From GAS188 sp963713805 (GTDB taxonomy: Bacteria; Pseudomonadota; Alphaproteobacteria; Rhizobiales; Beijerinckiaceae): DNA of 64,000 nt. Below the pieces are notes generated by a model. The model was not told the DNA's origin. It searched no databases and was given only the letters and a program-made list of their open reading frames with translations. A program made the position numbers and the translations under genes. This document shows, piece after piece, positions 52,367-61,485 of the stretch. Each line of letters begins with the position of its first letter. Within the stretch, counting starts at the first letter, position 1. The stretch covers positions 37,443 through 101,442 of the forward strand of contig CAVQNF010000017.1 of the NCBI GenBank assembly GCA_963713805.1, given 5' to 3'.

Positions 52367-53523
52367 GTGACCGGAGAGGCGCCGGAAACGGAAGAAGCGG
52401 CGGCTCGCGCCGCCAGCGGCACTCTCACCATCGACCTTTCCGCCATCATCGCCAATTGGCGACAGTTGCGGGATCGAATAGCGCCTGCCGCTTGCGCGGC
52501 CGTGGTGAAAGCCGACGCCTATGGCACGGGGCTCACCGAGACGGGGTCGGCGTTGGCCGGGGTCGGTTGCGATACCTTCTTCGTGGCGGTCCCTGCCGAG
52601 GGCATCGCATTGCGGCGCGCTTGCCCTCGGGCGACCATCTACATCCTCAACGGCTTGGCGGTAGGGCAGGGCGATCTCTACCTCACTCACCGATTGCGGC
52701 CGGTGCTTGGATCGACGTGCCGAGATCGCCGAGTGGCGAGCCTTGTGCCGCGACAAGGCCGATCACGAGGCTGCCGCCCTCCATATCGACACCGGCATGA
52801 ACCGGCTCGGCCTCTCCTTGCAGCGAATTCGCCGCGCTCATGGCGCCCGGAAAGACCGGGCTCGGCTTTCCCGGTCGAGTTGCTGATGAGCCATTTCGTG
52901 ACCTCGGACAACGCCGCTCATCCACTCAATGCTCGCCAGATTCGGGATTTTCGTGAAGCGCGGTCGCTTTGCCCCGAAATCCCGGCAAGCCTCGCGAATT
53001 CGTCCGGGATTTTTCTTGGGGTGCGGCGCATCATGATCTCGCGCGGCCGGGCTATGCCCTTTTCGGCGGCAATCCGACGCCGGGGCGCGAGAACCCGATG
53101 CGCAATGTCGTGACGCTCACGGTGCCGATCACGCAGCTGCGCTTCGTCGAAAAAGGCGAGACCGTCGGCTATGACGCTCAATGGACGGCGCGCGAAAAGC
53201 GCCGGATCGCGACCCTCTCGGCGGGCTATGCCGACGGCTATCCGCGCGGCGCGACCGCGACCGATGCGAAGCTCGCGGCGGCGACGCCGACCGGAGAGGC
53301 CTTGATCGCGGGAAGGCGCTGCCCCTTCGTCGGGCGCGTCTCGATGGATCTGATAACGGTCGACGTGACCGCCGTGCCGGAAGATTCATTGGGACGCGGC
53401 GACCCCGCCGTCCTGATCGGCGAGAATTTGCCGATCGACGAAGTGGGAAGGCGCGCGGAGACGATCGGTTATGAGATCCTCACGCGGCTCGGAAGGCGCT
53501 ATGAGCGCAAATATCGACGATGA
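52367..53523 (+). CDS. alr: Alanine racemase, several frameshifts
   Basis: GTG 52367 is 5 bases after the dnaB stop. Joined across frames it gives about 385 residues. The PLP Lys is in CAAVVKADAYGTGL. HIDTGMNRLGLSLQ follows in a second frame. FPVELLMSHFVTSDNAAHPL is back in the first. WGAAHHDLARPGYALFGGNP and the catalytic Tyr region LSAGYADGYPRGA are in the third, with MDLITVDVT near the end. Breaks fall near 52710, 52850 and 53020. The enzyme makes D-Ala for peptidoglycan and is essential unless dadX is present, so the breaks are likely sequence errors. Confidence 0.87.
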
Positions 53524-53547
53524 GAGGTCCAGGAACGGCGGAACCGG

Positions 53548-54474
53548 TCAGGGGCTCGACCGCCACCGCGGTTGCAAATTGACGGCCCCCGTTCCGAGCA
53601 CGATGAGGATCATGCCCGCAAGCGTCGACCAGGTGAATGCCTCATCGAGCAACAGCACGCCGAGCACGACGCTGAAGCCTGCTCTCAGATAGCTCCCGCT
53701 GTTCGTGCCGAGAGCGCCCAAAGTTTGCACCAGCCGGAAGAAGATGATCATCGCCACCGCGGTACCGACGAGCGAGAGCGCGGCGAGCGCGCCCAAGGCG
53801 GCCCAGCTCGGCGATAGTGCCCAGGGTCGATCGACGACAAGCGCGATCGGAAGCATGAGAGCGGCGGCGCAACTCATCGCACCGGCAGCGGTCACGGCAG
53901 CCGGCAGTTGGCCGAAACGTCTGCCCCACATCGGCGCGAGCGCGTAGCATAGGCTTGATCCGAGGACGGCGCCCTGTGCCAAGGGCTCGGCGCCGATGTC
54001 CTGAAACGCTCCCGCGCCCATGATCACGGCGACGCCTGCGATGCCGAGAAGCACGCCTGCCAGCTTTCGCCAGCCGATCGGTTCGTTTCGCGCGGCGAGG
54101 CTGATCAACACGGCGAAGATCGGCGGAGTGGCATTCAGCACGCCGGCAAGCCCGCTCGCAATCCGCTCCTCGCCCCAGCTGATCAAGGTGAAAGGCAGCG
54201 CGCTCTGGAGCAGGCCTTGAACGAAAAATCCCCGCCAGGTCGTCGCATCCTTCGGAAGATCGAGGCCCCGCCATCCGATGAACAAGATGAGCAGCACCGC
54301 GGCTACAGCGACGCGTGTCGCGACCACGGTCGCGGGCGGGATGGTCTCGACGGCGATCTTGATCAGCGTGAACGAACCGCCCCATATGAACGACAACAGA
54401 ACGAGGAGGGCGATTTCAGTGGCAAGGCTCGGGTCTTGCTTGCGTGTGCCGCGCGCCGCTTCCACTACGCTCAT
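53548..54474 (-). CDS. EamA/DMT-family transporter (RhtA/YdcZ-like)
   Basis: 308 residues from ATG 54472-54474. Ten hydrophobic helices occur in two EamA repeats. IALLVLLSFIWGGSFTLIKI and GLLQSALPFTLISWGEERIA are in the first. The second has PEPLAQ-like loops and RLVQTLGALGTNSGSYLRAG, then FSVVLGVLLLDEAFTWSTLA. It is a predicted inner-membrane exporter of amino acids or metabolites, substrate unknown. It is complete and converges on alr with 24 bases between. Confidence 0.87.
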   Translation of the reverse strand: MSVVEAARGTRKQDPSLATEIALLVLLSFIWGGSFTLIKIAVETIPPATVVATRVAVAAVLLILFIGWRGLDLPKDATTWRGFFVQGLLQSALPFTLISWGEERIASGLAGVLNATPPIFAVLISLAARNEPIGWRKLAGVLLGIAGVAVIMGAGAFQDIGAEPLAQGAVLGSSLCYALAPMWGRRFGQLPAAVTAAGAMSCAAALMLPIALVVDRPWALSPSWAALGALAALSLVGTAVAMIIFFRLVQTLGALGTNSGSYLRAGFSVVLGVLLLDEAFTWSTLAGMILIVLGTGAVNLQPRWRSSP

Positions 54475-54607
54475 CGTGCTTTCCCTTGGCGACAGGGGAT
54501 TGCCTTGCTCCGTCGGCCCCGCCGATGCTGGCCGAAAACGAACCCGGTGCCCCGTTCGAGTCCGAATGCAGCTATTTTTTTGGCTTGGGCGGAGATAAAT
54601 CCCCGGC

Positions 54608-55249
54608 ATGGCGGAGCAGGAAATATTCGAAGGGCTCGATCGCGAGACATGTGATCGCGCCAGGCTGGCTCGCGATCCGGCCTTCGACGGCTTGTTTTTC
54701 ACGGCCGTGCGCACGACGCGCATCTATTGTCGTCCCATTTGCCCCGTGCGGCCCGCGCGCTCGCACAACGTTGTCTTTTTTCCGACAGCGGCGGCCGTCG
54801 AACGAGCGGGATTTCGGCCATGCCTGCGCTGTCGCCCGGAAGCCGCGCCCGGCAGCCCCGCCTGGGCCGGCACGGCGACCACCGTCGGGCGCGGATTGCG
54901 CCTGATCGCGGAAGGCTTTCTTGATGCGCACTCCGTCGCCGATCTTGCGGAGGTCCTGGGGATCGGGCCTCGTCACCTGCTCCGGCTGTTCATGCGACAT
55001 GCCGGCGCGACGCCGAGCGAGGTGGCGACGACGAGGCGCGTGCAAAGCGCCAAGCGGCTCACCGAGCAGACTGACCTGCCTTTGGCGGAAGTCGCCTTTG
55101 CGGCCGGATTTACCAGCGTGCGGCGCTTCAACGATGCGTTCTTCGAAACCTACAGGCGCGCTCCCTCCTCATTTCGCAAACAACCCAAGATTTCGCAAAC
55201 AACTCAAGGCGACCGCGCTACGGACGAAGCACGTGATCGGCGCGCCTGA
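54608..55249 (+). CDS. Ada-type methylphosphotriester sensor with AraC domain
   Basis: 213 residues. The N-terminal Ada zinc domain (residues 10-85) has YCRPICPVRPARSHNVVFF and FRPCLRCRPEAAP, the four Cys that bind zinc and accept methyl groups. The AraC-type helix-turn-helix domain follows (SVADLAEVLGIGPRHLLRLF, LAEVAFAAGFTSVRRFNDAF). The O6-methylguanine transferase domain of full Ada, or an AlkA glycosylase domain, is missing; the frame ends in a short tail. Either a stand-alone regulator of alkylation response or the N-terminal part of an Ada-AlkA type protein with a lost C-terminus. It diverges from the EamA gene and lies just before radA. Confidence 0.85.
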   Translation: MAEQEIFEGLDRETCDRARLARDPAFDGLFFTAVRTTRIYCRPICPVRPARSHNVVFFPTAAAVERAGFRPCLRCRPEAAPGSPAWAGTATTVGRGLRLIAEGFLDAHSVADLAEVLGIGPRHLLRLFMRHAGATPSEVATTRRVQSAKRLTEQTDLPLAEVAFAAGFTSVRRFNDAFFETYRRAPSSFRKQPKISQTTQGDRATDEARDRRA

Positions 55250-55339
55250 GTTCTGGTAAAATCACGGGGAATCAGACACAAGCTCCGATGCGCATGGCCA
55301 AGGATTGGGCCGCGCCTCACCTCGGCATAGATTGACTTC

Positions 55340-56740
55340 ATGGCTCGTCACGAACGCATCTTCGTCTGCCAGGCCTGCGGGGCCGTCTACGGGCGCTGGC
55401 AAGGCAAATGCGACGCCTGCGGCGGCTGGAACACGGTGGCCGAGGAGAACGCACCCCGCACGCCGCCGGTGCCGGGAGCCGCGAGCGCGAGCGCGGCTCA
55501 CCGCGGCAAAGGGCGTCCGTTTCACCTCGAGGCGATGCAAGGCGCGACCGAGGAGGCGGTGCGCACGCGATCCGGCATTGCCGAATTCGACCGCGTGACG
55601 GGAGGCGGTTTCGTCAGGGGCTCCGTGCTTCTCGTCGGCGGCGATCCCGGCATCGGCAAGTCGACGCTCCTGATCCAGGCCTCGGCGGCGCTCGCGCGCG
55701 CCGGCGGGGGCGTGGTCTACATATCCGGGGAAGAGGCGACCGCGCAGGTGAGGCTTCGCGCCGAGCGGCTAAGCCTTGCCGCCTCCTCCGTGGCGCTCGC
55801 GGCCGAGACCAATGTCGAGGACATCGTCGCGACGCTTTCGCGCGGCGAGGCGCCGCAGCTCGTCGTCATCGATTCGATCCAGACGATGTGGTCCTCGCTG
55901 GTCGAATCGGCACCGGGCACCGTGACGCAAGTGCGGGCTTCCGCCCAATCCCTGATCCGCTACGCGAAGACCTCCGGCGCGACCGTGATTCTCGTCGGCC
56001 ATGTGACCAAGGACGGCGCCATCGCCGGTCCCCGGGTGGTCGAGCATATGGTGGACGCGGTCATCTCCTTCGAAGGCGATGGGGCGCATCATTTCCGCAT
56101 TCTGCGCGCCTCGAAGAACCGCTTCGGACCGACCGATGAGATCGGCGTCTTCGAGATGACGGGTGCGGGGCTCGCGGAGGTCGCCAACCCGTCGGCGCTC
56201 TTCATCGCCGGCCGCGACCAGCGCGCCGCGGGGGCGGCCATCTTCGCGGGGATCGAGGGCACGCGGCCCTTGTTGATGGAAATGCAGGCGCTCGTGGCGC
56301 CGAGCGCATTGTCCGCGCCGAGGCGCGCCGTCGTCGGTTGGGACAACAACCGTCTCGCCATGGTGCTCGCCGTCCTGGACGCGCGTGGCGGGCTGAAGTT
56401 CGGCGGATACGACATCTATTTGAACGTGGCGGGTGGCTTGCGCATCGTCGAGCCGGCGGCGGATCTCGCGGCTGCGGCCGTCCTGATCTCCTCGCTCACC
56501 GGCATCTTGATCCCGAGCGACACGGTGATTTGCGGAGAGGTGGCCTTGTCAGGCGCGATTCGTCCGGTGGGCCAAATGGCCGCGAGGTTGAAGGAAGCCG
56601 CAAAACTCGGGTTCAATCGCGCCATCGTGCCGGCAATCGGTGCCGAGGGGGCTCCGCCGGGCTTGTCGCTCGAGAGCGTCTCGACGATCGGCGATCTCGT
56701 GGCCCGTCTGTCGCAGGGAGAGGGCCGCAAGGTCGGCTGA
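55340..56740 (+). CDS. radA: DNA repair protein RadA/Sms
   Basis: 466 residues. N-terminal zinc finger FVCQACGAVYGRWQGKCDAC. RecA-like core with Walker A GGDPGIGKSTLL, Walker B LVVIDSIQTM and the RadA-specific KNRFG in LRASKNRFGPTDEIGVF. A Lon-like C-terminal domain follows (FAGIEGTRPLLMEMQALVAP, VICGEVALSGAIRPVGQMAA). It drives branch migration and unwinding at recombination intermediates. Complete; cvpA follows about 120 bases later, as in many alphaproteobacteria. Confidence 0.96.
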   Translation: MARHERIFVCQACGAVYGRWQGKCDACGGWNTVAEENAPRTPPVPGAASASAAHRGKGRPFHLEAMQGATEEAVRTRSGIAEFDRVTGGGFVRGSVLLVGGDPGIGKSTLLIQASAALARAGGGVVYISGEEATAQVRLRAERLSLAASSVALAAETNVEDIVATLSRGEAPQLVVIDSIQTMWSSLVESAPGTVTQVRASAQSLIRYAKTSGATVILVGHVTKDGAIAGPRVVEHMVDAVISFEGDGAHHFRILRASKNRFGPTDEIGVFEMTGAGLAEVANPSALFIAGRDQRAAGAAIFAGIEGTRPLLMEMQALVAPSALSAPRRAVVGWDNNRLAMVLAVLDARGGLKFGGYDIYLNVAGGLRIVEPAADLAAAAVLISSLTGILIPSDTVICGEVALSGAIRPVGQMAARLKEAAKLGFNRAIVPAIGAEGAPPGLSLESVSTIGDLVARLSQGEGRKVG

Positions 56741-56861
56741 AGGGCGATTTCCCGGCCTCGCCGCAGATGACGGCTTTCGCAGAAGCCGCTATACACGCGG
56801 ACGCGCGGCTCGCGGTCGCCGCGGTCTTGTGCTCAGTGTTCGAAAAGCGGGAAATGCGCAG

Positions 56862-57494
56862 ATGCCTGTAAGCCCCCTCGATCTCGCCGTCTTGGCGATC
56901 GTTCTCATCTCTGCATTCCTTGCATCCGTGCGCGGCTTCACCCGAGAGGTGTTGGCGATCGTTTCCTGGGTGGCGGCGGCCGTGGCGGCCTATCTACTGT
57001 ACCCGCAGGTTCTGCCCTATGCGAAGCAATACATCAGCAACTCGACGATCGCGCTGATCGCGGCGATCGCGGCCGTGTTCCTGGTGACGCTCATCATCGT
57101 CGCGCTGATCACCGTGAAGATTTCGGATTTCATCCTCGATTCGCGGATAGGCCCCCTGGACCGCAGCCTGGGCTTTCTCTTCGGCGCGGCACGCGGCGCC
57201 CTGATCTCGCTCGTCGCTTTTGCTTTCTTCGTCTGGCTCGTGCCGGAAAAGAATCAACCGATGTGGATGAAGGATTCGCGCGTGCGCCCGCTTCTCGAGC
57301 CGGCAGGTCAGAGCCTGGTCGGCCTCTTGCAATGCGAGGATACGACCAGCGCGATCGGGCGGGTTTGCGCCGTGATGATGAAGGGGCTCGGCAAGGGCGA
57401 GAAGGTGGATGCCGCCGATGCCTCGGGCGCTGCGGCTCCAGGACCCGCCGAACCCGAAACGGGCGCGGCAAAGCCCGCGGCGCCGAAGCCTTGA
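56862..57494 (+). CDS. cvpA: CvpA family membrane protein
   Basis: 210 residues from ATG 56862. Four hydrophobic helices, beginning SPLDLAVLAIVLISAFLASV, with the CvpA signature RGFTREVLAIVSWVAAAVAA and SRIGPLDRSLGFLFGAARGA. The C-terminal tail is Ala/Pro-rich. It is an inner-membrane protein linked genetically to colicin V production and bile or envelope stress; its biochemical role is unknown. Its place just before purF is a conserved pairing. Confidence 0.92.
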   Translation: MPVSPLDLAVLAIVLISAFLASVRGFTREVLAIVSWVAAAVAAYLLYPQVLPYAKQYISNSTIALIAAIAAVFLVTLIIVALITVKISDFILDSRIGPLDRSLGFLFGAARGALISLVAFAFFVWLVPEKNQPMWMKDSRVRPLLEPAGQSLVGLLQCEDTTSAIGRVCAVMMKGLGKGEKVDAADASGAAAPGPAEPETGAAKPAAPKP

Positions 57495-57646
57495 GGCCTC
57501 GCGATCACGGTGGATGGCGCCTCGTAAGGGTCTATGCAATTTCGTGCGTCGTGCTCATATGACCGGTGGGCGCGTGGCGTGATTCTTGCGGGATCGGCGG
57601 GAGCGAAGGCTCTCGCAAACCCGTCTCGAAACTTTCGGAGCCTCTC

Positions 57647-59107
57647 ATGCACGATGATGCCGACAGGCTGCGCGAGGAGTGTGGCGTCTTCGGGATTTTC
57701 GGCCATCCGGACGCTGCCGCGATCACCGCGCTCGGTCTGCACGCGCTGCAGCACCGCGGCCAGGAATCGACCGGCATCGTCACCTTCGACGGCGTGCGCT
57801 TTCATTCCGAGCGAAGGCTCGGCCTCGTCGGCGACGCCTTCTCGGACGAGCGCGTCATCGCCAACCTTCCGGGTGCGAACGCGATCGGCCACAATCGCTA
57901 CTCGACCACGGGCGAGACCATGCTGCGCAACGTGCAGCCGCTGTTCTCGGAAATCACGGGGGGCGGTTTCGCCGTTTGCCATAACGGCAATCTGACGAAC
58001 GCCTTGACGTTGCGTGAAGGCCTCATTCGCGACGGCGCCATCTGCCAGTCGACTTCCGACACCGAGGTGATCTTGCACCTCGTGGCGAGAAGCCGGAAGA
58101 TCAGGTTCATCGATCGCTTCATCGACGCGCTGCGCCAGATCGAGGGCGCCTACGCGCTGGTCGGCATCACCAACAAGAAGGTGGTGGGCGCGCGCGACCC
58201 GCTCGGCATCAGGCCGCTCGTCATCGGCGAGCTCGGCGGGCGCTACATCCTGGCGTCGGAGACTTGCGCGCTCGACATCATCGGGGCGCGCCATGTGCGC
58301 GACGTGAAGAACGGCGAGGTCGTGGTGATCACGGAGGAGGGGATCGAATCGCATTTCCCCTTCCCGCCACAGCCGATGCGTCCCTGCATCTTCGAATACA
58401 TCTATTTCTCGCGCCCGGATTCGGTCGTGAACGGACGCCCGATCTACACGCTGCGCAAGGCGATGGGCATGGAGCTCGCGCGCGAGGCGCAAACGCAGGC
58501 GGATGTGGTGGTGCCCGTCCCCGATTCGGGCGTTCCGGCCGCATTGGGCTTCGCGCAGGAAAGCGGCATCCCCTATGAGCTCGGCATCATCCGCAACCAC
58601 TATGTCGGGCGCACCTTCATCGAGCCGACGCAAAGCATTCGCGCGCTCGGCGTGCGCATGAAGCATAGCGCCAACCGCGCCGTGGTCGAAGGCAAGCGCA
58701 TCGCGTTGATCGATGATTCGATCGTGCGCGGCACGACATCGGTGAAGATCGTGCGCATGATGCGCGAAGCCGGCGCGAGCGAGGTGCATTTCCGCATCTC
58801 GAGTCCGCCGATCCGCTTTCCCGATTTCTACGGCATCGATACGCCCGTTCGCGACAATCTCCTCGCGGCGACCCACGACCTCGAGGAGATGCGCCGCTAC
58901 ATCGGTTGTGACAGCCTGGCCTTCCTGTCGATCGACGGGCTTTATCGCGCCATGGGCGAGAAGGGACGGGACGCCCGCCGCCCGCAATTCACCGACCATT
59001 GCTTCACCGGCGATTACCCGACGCTCCTCACCGATGTCGATGGCGGTCCGGGCAGGCTCGGTCAAGGCGGCCCGAAGCAGCTCTCGCTTCTGGCGGAGGC
59101 CGGCTGA
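57647..59107 (+). CDS. purF: Amidophosphoribosyltransferase
   Basis: 486 residues from ATG 57647 (CGGAG before it). The N-terminal glutaminase follows a short propeptide, MHDDADRLREE, ahead of Cys12 (CGVFGIFGHP), which becomes the nucleophile after cleavage. HRGQESTGIV, GHNRYSTTGE and FAVCHNGNLTNA are the class II amidotransferase motifs. The phosphoribosyltransferase domain has the PRPP loop IALIDDSIVRGTTSVKIV. It makes 5-phosphoribosylamine, the first step of purine synthesis. Complete. Confidence 0.96.
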   Translation: MHDDADRLREECGVFGIFGHPDAAAITALGLHALQHRGQESTGIVTFDGVRFHSERRLGLVGDAFSDERVIANLPGANAIGHNRYSTTGETMLRNVQPLFSEITGGGFAVCHNGNLTNALTLREGLIRDGAICQSTSDTEVILHLVARSRKIRFIDRFIDALRQIEGAYALVGITNKKVVGARDPLGIRPLVIGELGGRYILASETCALDIIGARHVRDVKNGEVVVITEEGIESHFPFPPQPMRPCIFEYIYFSRPDSVVNGRPIYTLRKAMGMELAREAQTQADVVVPVPDSGVPAALGFAQESGIPYELGIIRNHYVGRTFIEPTQSIRALGVRMKHSANRAVVEGKRIALIDDSIVRGTTSVKIVRMMREAGASEVHFRISSPPIRFPDFYGIDTPVRDNLLAATHDLEEMRRYIGCDSLAFLSIDGLYRAMGEKGRDARRPQFTDHCFTGDYPTLLTDVDGGPGRLGQGGPKQLSLLAEAG

Positions 59108-59144
59108 TGGCGGGCTCGCGCGTGGCCCGCAAGCGCGTCGCGAA

Positions 59145-59879
59145 ATGACGGACGGATCGACGGATCAGCGCCGCGTCGCCCTCGTCACGGGCGCCTCGCG
59201 CGGCATCGGACGGGCCGCCGCGCTCGCCTTGGCGCGGGCCGGCTGCCATGTCGTCGCGCTCGCCCGCACCGTCGGGGGGCTCGAAGAGCTCGACGACGCG
59301 ATCAAGCGCGACGGCGGAAGCGCGACCCTCGTGCCGGCCGATCTCACCGATTTCGCGGCGCTCGACCGGCTGGGGGCGGCAATCGCCAAGCGCTGGGGCC
59401 GGCTCGACGCCTTCATCGGCAATGCGGGCCTGCTCGGGCCGATCACCCCGCTCGGTCATGTCGAGCCCGCCGCCTGGGAGCGCGTGATGGCGGTGAACGT
59501 CACCGCGAACTGGCGCTTGCTGCGCGCCGTCGACACGAGCCTTCGGGCTTCACCGAACGGGCGCGTGGTGCTCGTCTCATCGGGCGCCGCGACCGCGTGC
59601 CGCGCCTATTGGGGCCCCTATTCGGTCTCGAAGGCGGCGCTCGAAGCCTTGGCGCGAACCTATGCGGCCGAGACCGTCACGACGCCCATCCGCGTCATGC
59701 TCTTAAATCCCGGGCCGCTGCGCACCGCCATGCGGGCGGAGGCGATGCCGGGCGAGGACCCGATGACGCTGAAGACGCCTCAAGACCTCGCGCCCTGGTT
59801 CGTGAAGCTCACCGGACCCGAATGGACCGAGACCGGAAAGGTCTTCGACTTCCCGCGCGAAGAGGTCGTCAGCCGCTAA
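59145..59879 (+). CDS. Short-chain dehydrogenase/reductase
   Basis: 244 residues from ATG 59145. Classical SDR with cofactor loop TGASRGIGRAAALALARAG, Asp-Leu-Thr at VPADLTDFAAL, NAG motif FIGNAGLLGPITPL, catalytic Ser in VLVSSGAAT and Y-x3-K in YWGPYSVSKAALEAL. The C-terminal LLNPGPLRTAMRAEAMPGED matches the alphaproteobacterial group encoded beside purF. The residue after the second strand suggests NADP use is possible. Substrate unknown. Thirty-seven bases after purF, so probably co-transcribed. Confidence 0.9.
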   Translation: MTDGSTDQRRVALVTGASRGIGRAAALALARAGCHVVALARTVGGLEELDDAIKRDGGSATLVPADLTDFAALDRLGAAIAKRWGRLDAFIGNAGLLGPITPLGHVEPAAWERVMAVNVTANWRLLRAVDTSLRASPNGRVVLVSSGAATACRAYWGPYSVSKAALEALARTYAAETVTTPIRVMLLNPGPLRTAMRAEAMPGEDPMTLKTPQDLAPWFVKLTGPEWTETGKVFDFPREEVVSR

Positions 59880-59897
59880 ATTTGGAAGGCCGGCGCC

Positions 59898-60052
59898 TTC
59901 ACCTCTCCCGCAGGGAGAGGTCGAACTCGCGAGCGCAGCGAGCGAGCGGGTGAGGGAGGCTGGCGCCTGCCGTGCAAGGTGAGCGTCGCCTCCCTCACCC
60001 GCTCCTCGCCTGGCGGCTCGGAGTTCGACCTCTCCCTGCGGGAGAGGTGGGG
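59898..60052. repeat. Intergenic repeat, copy 1
   Basis: Contains CACCTCTCCCGCAGGGAGAG, GCGAGCGCAGCGAGCGAGC, GGGTGAGGGAGGCTGGCGCC, a centre TGCCGTGCAAGGTGAGCG, then the complement CTCCCTCACCCGCTCC and GACCTCTCCCTGCGGGAGAG. It is a long interrupted palindrome, repeated at 60148-60302. Confidence 0.85.
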
Positions 60053-60147
60053 CGCGGTTCCGGTGGCAAGGCTGGGCCGCGCCGTGATCGGGGGAGATCA
60101 CCTCTCCCGCAAGGATAGTCGCAAGGATAGGTCGGAGGGCGGCCTCT

Positions 60148-60302
60148 TCACCTCTCCCGCAGGGAGAGGTCGGACTTGCGAGCGCAGCGAGCGAGCCGGG
60201 TGAGGGAGGCTGGCGCCTGCCGTGCAAGGTGAGCGTTGCCTCCCTCACCCGCTCCTCGCCTGGCGGCTCGGAGTTGACCTCTCCCTGCGGGAGAGGTGGC
60301 GT
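60148..60302. repeat. Intergenic repeat, copy 2
   Basis: Near-identical direct copy of 59898-60052 with a few single-base differences and small indels. The repeat type (CCTCTCCCGCAGGGAGAGGT ... GGGTGAGGGAGG) is dispersed in many Rhizobiales genomes. Confidence 0.85.
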
Positions 60303-60471
60303 GCCGGGTGAGGGAGCGCCTTCGCACAAGGTCCTGCAAGTCTAATTATCTCCGCCGCCTTCGCTGCGAGAGTTTGCTATCCTTGGATCGCCAACGAACC
60401 GCTCGCACCATGAAGGCCGGAGAATCTGAAAATGAGCGATAGCCGGGCGCAACCTGCGCGGCAACCGATCG

Positions 60472-61485
60472 ATGCGCTCGCGTCGAGATTCCGCGCTCTT
60501 GACGGTTGGTGCTTCGCTTGCCACCTCCCTTGCCGCCTCGTTTGGCGTGCTCTACCTTAAAGGTGCCAAGGGCCGATCGCGGATGCGGCTCATCGGCTTT
60601 TTGGGCAACCCCAAGCTCGACGATCCCATTGCCATCAGCCGTCTGCGCGATCTCAAGGAACACCTCGAGAAGCTGGGATGGCGTGAAGGCAAAGACGTCA
60701 CCTATGAAGTCCGCTCGACCGGCGGTGATCTTTCGCTCGCGCCCGGGATGGCGAAGGAATTGATCGATCTGGCCGCCGATGTGATCCTGGTCGGCCCCAC
60801 TCCCATCATCGCCATCGTGGTGGCGGCGACGCGCACCATCCCGATCGTCTTCGCGACGGCGGCGGATCCGGTCGGTGCCGGTTTCGTCGAGAGCTTGGCG
60901 AGGCCGGGGCGAAACGTCACCGGGTTCACCAACAGCCACGCCTATATGGGCGAGAAGTGGTTGCAATATTTGAAAGAGATGTCGCCGAACGTTCGCCGCG
61001 TCGGCGTCATGTTCAGCCCGAAATACGCGCCGCGCGGGGGCAAATTCTTCTTCGATCCGATGCGCGACGTGGCCGCCTCCTTCGGCGTGGAGCTCTCCGC
61101 CGCGCCATTGGAAAAACCCGAGGAGATCGACGGCGTCGTCGCCGCGATGTCGGGTGATGCGGCCGGTGGATTTATCTTGCCGCCGGACGGCTTCACCTAT
61201 TTGCATCGCGCCAGGATCATGGAGGCGGTGGCGCGCCATCAGATGCCGGCGATCTATCCTTTCGACTACTTCACGACCGAGGGCGGGCTGATGTCCTACG
61301 GGCCGGAGCTCGAAGTAAGGGAGGCGGAATATGTCGATCTGATCTTGAGGGGCGCAAGCCCCGCCGATTTGCCGGTGCAATCGCCGCGCCGCTACAATCT
61401 GCTGATCAACCTCAAGGACAGCGAAGGCGTCGGTCCCCCAGGCGCCTGCTGCGCTTCTGCTCGCGCGGACCAGATCGTCGGATGA
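60472..61485 (+). CDS. ABC_sub_bind-family periplasmic binding protein, orphan
   Basis: 337 residues. Signal-like N-terminus (RRDSALLTVGASLATSLAAS). The body is ABC_sub_bind/TrpX-like: MRLIGFLGNPKLDDPIAISR, AADVILVGPTPIIAIVVAAT, ARPGRNVTGFTNSHAYMGEK, MSPNVRRVGVMFSPKYAPRG and EGGLMSYGPELEVREAEYVD, then SPRRYNLLINLK. The usual TAKALGL helix reads DSEGVGPPGACCASARADQI; shifting one base in this interval restores a TAKAS...PAALL-like sequence, so two compensating indels are likely. Its stop overlaps the next start (ATGA), and that gene is a hybrid sensor kinase, so this protein may be the ligand sensor of that kinase rather than part of a transporter. Confidence 0.82.
   Translation: MRSRRDSALLTVGASLATSLAASFGVLYLKGAKGRSRMRLIGFLGNPKLDDPIAISRLRDLKEHLEKLGWREGKDVTYEVRSTGGDLSLAPGMAKELIDLAADVILVGPTPIIAIVVAATRTIPIVFATAADPVGAGFVESLARPGRNVTGFTNSHAYMGEKWLQYLKEMSPNVRRVGVMFSPKYAPRGGKFFFDPMRDVAASFGVELSAAPLEKPEEIDGVVAAMSGDAAGGFILPPDGFTYLHRARIMEAVARHQMPAIYPFDYFTTEGGLMSYGPELEVREAEYVDLILRGASPADLPVQSPRRYNLLINLKDSEGVGPPGACCASARADQIVG

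Larger units (their letters stand above)
59880..60471. other. Repeat-filled spacer
   Basis: Apart from the two repeat copies this 592-base stretch holds only a spacer copy of CACCTCTCCCGCAAGGATAG (near 60100) and the leader of the next gene. No gene supported. Confidence 0.5.
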
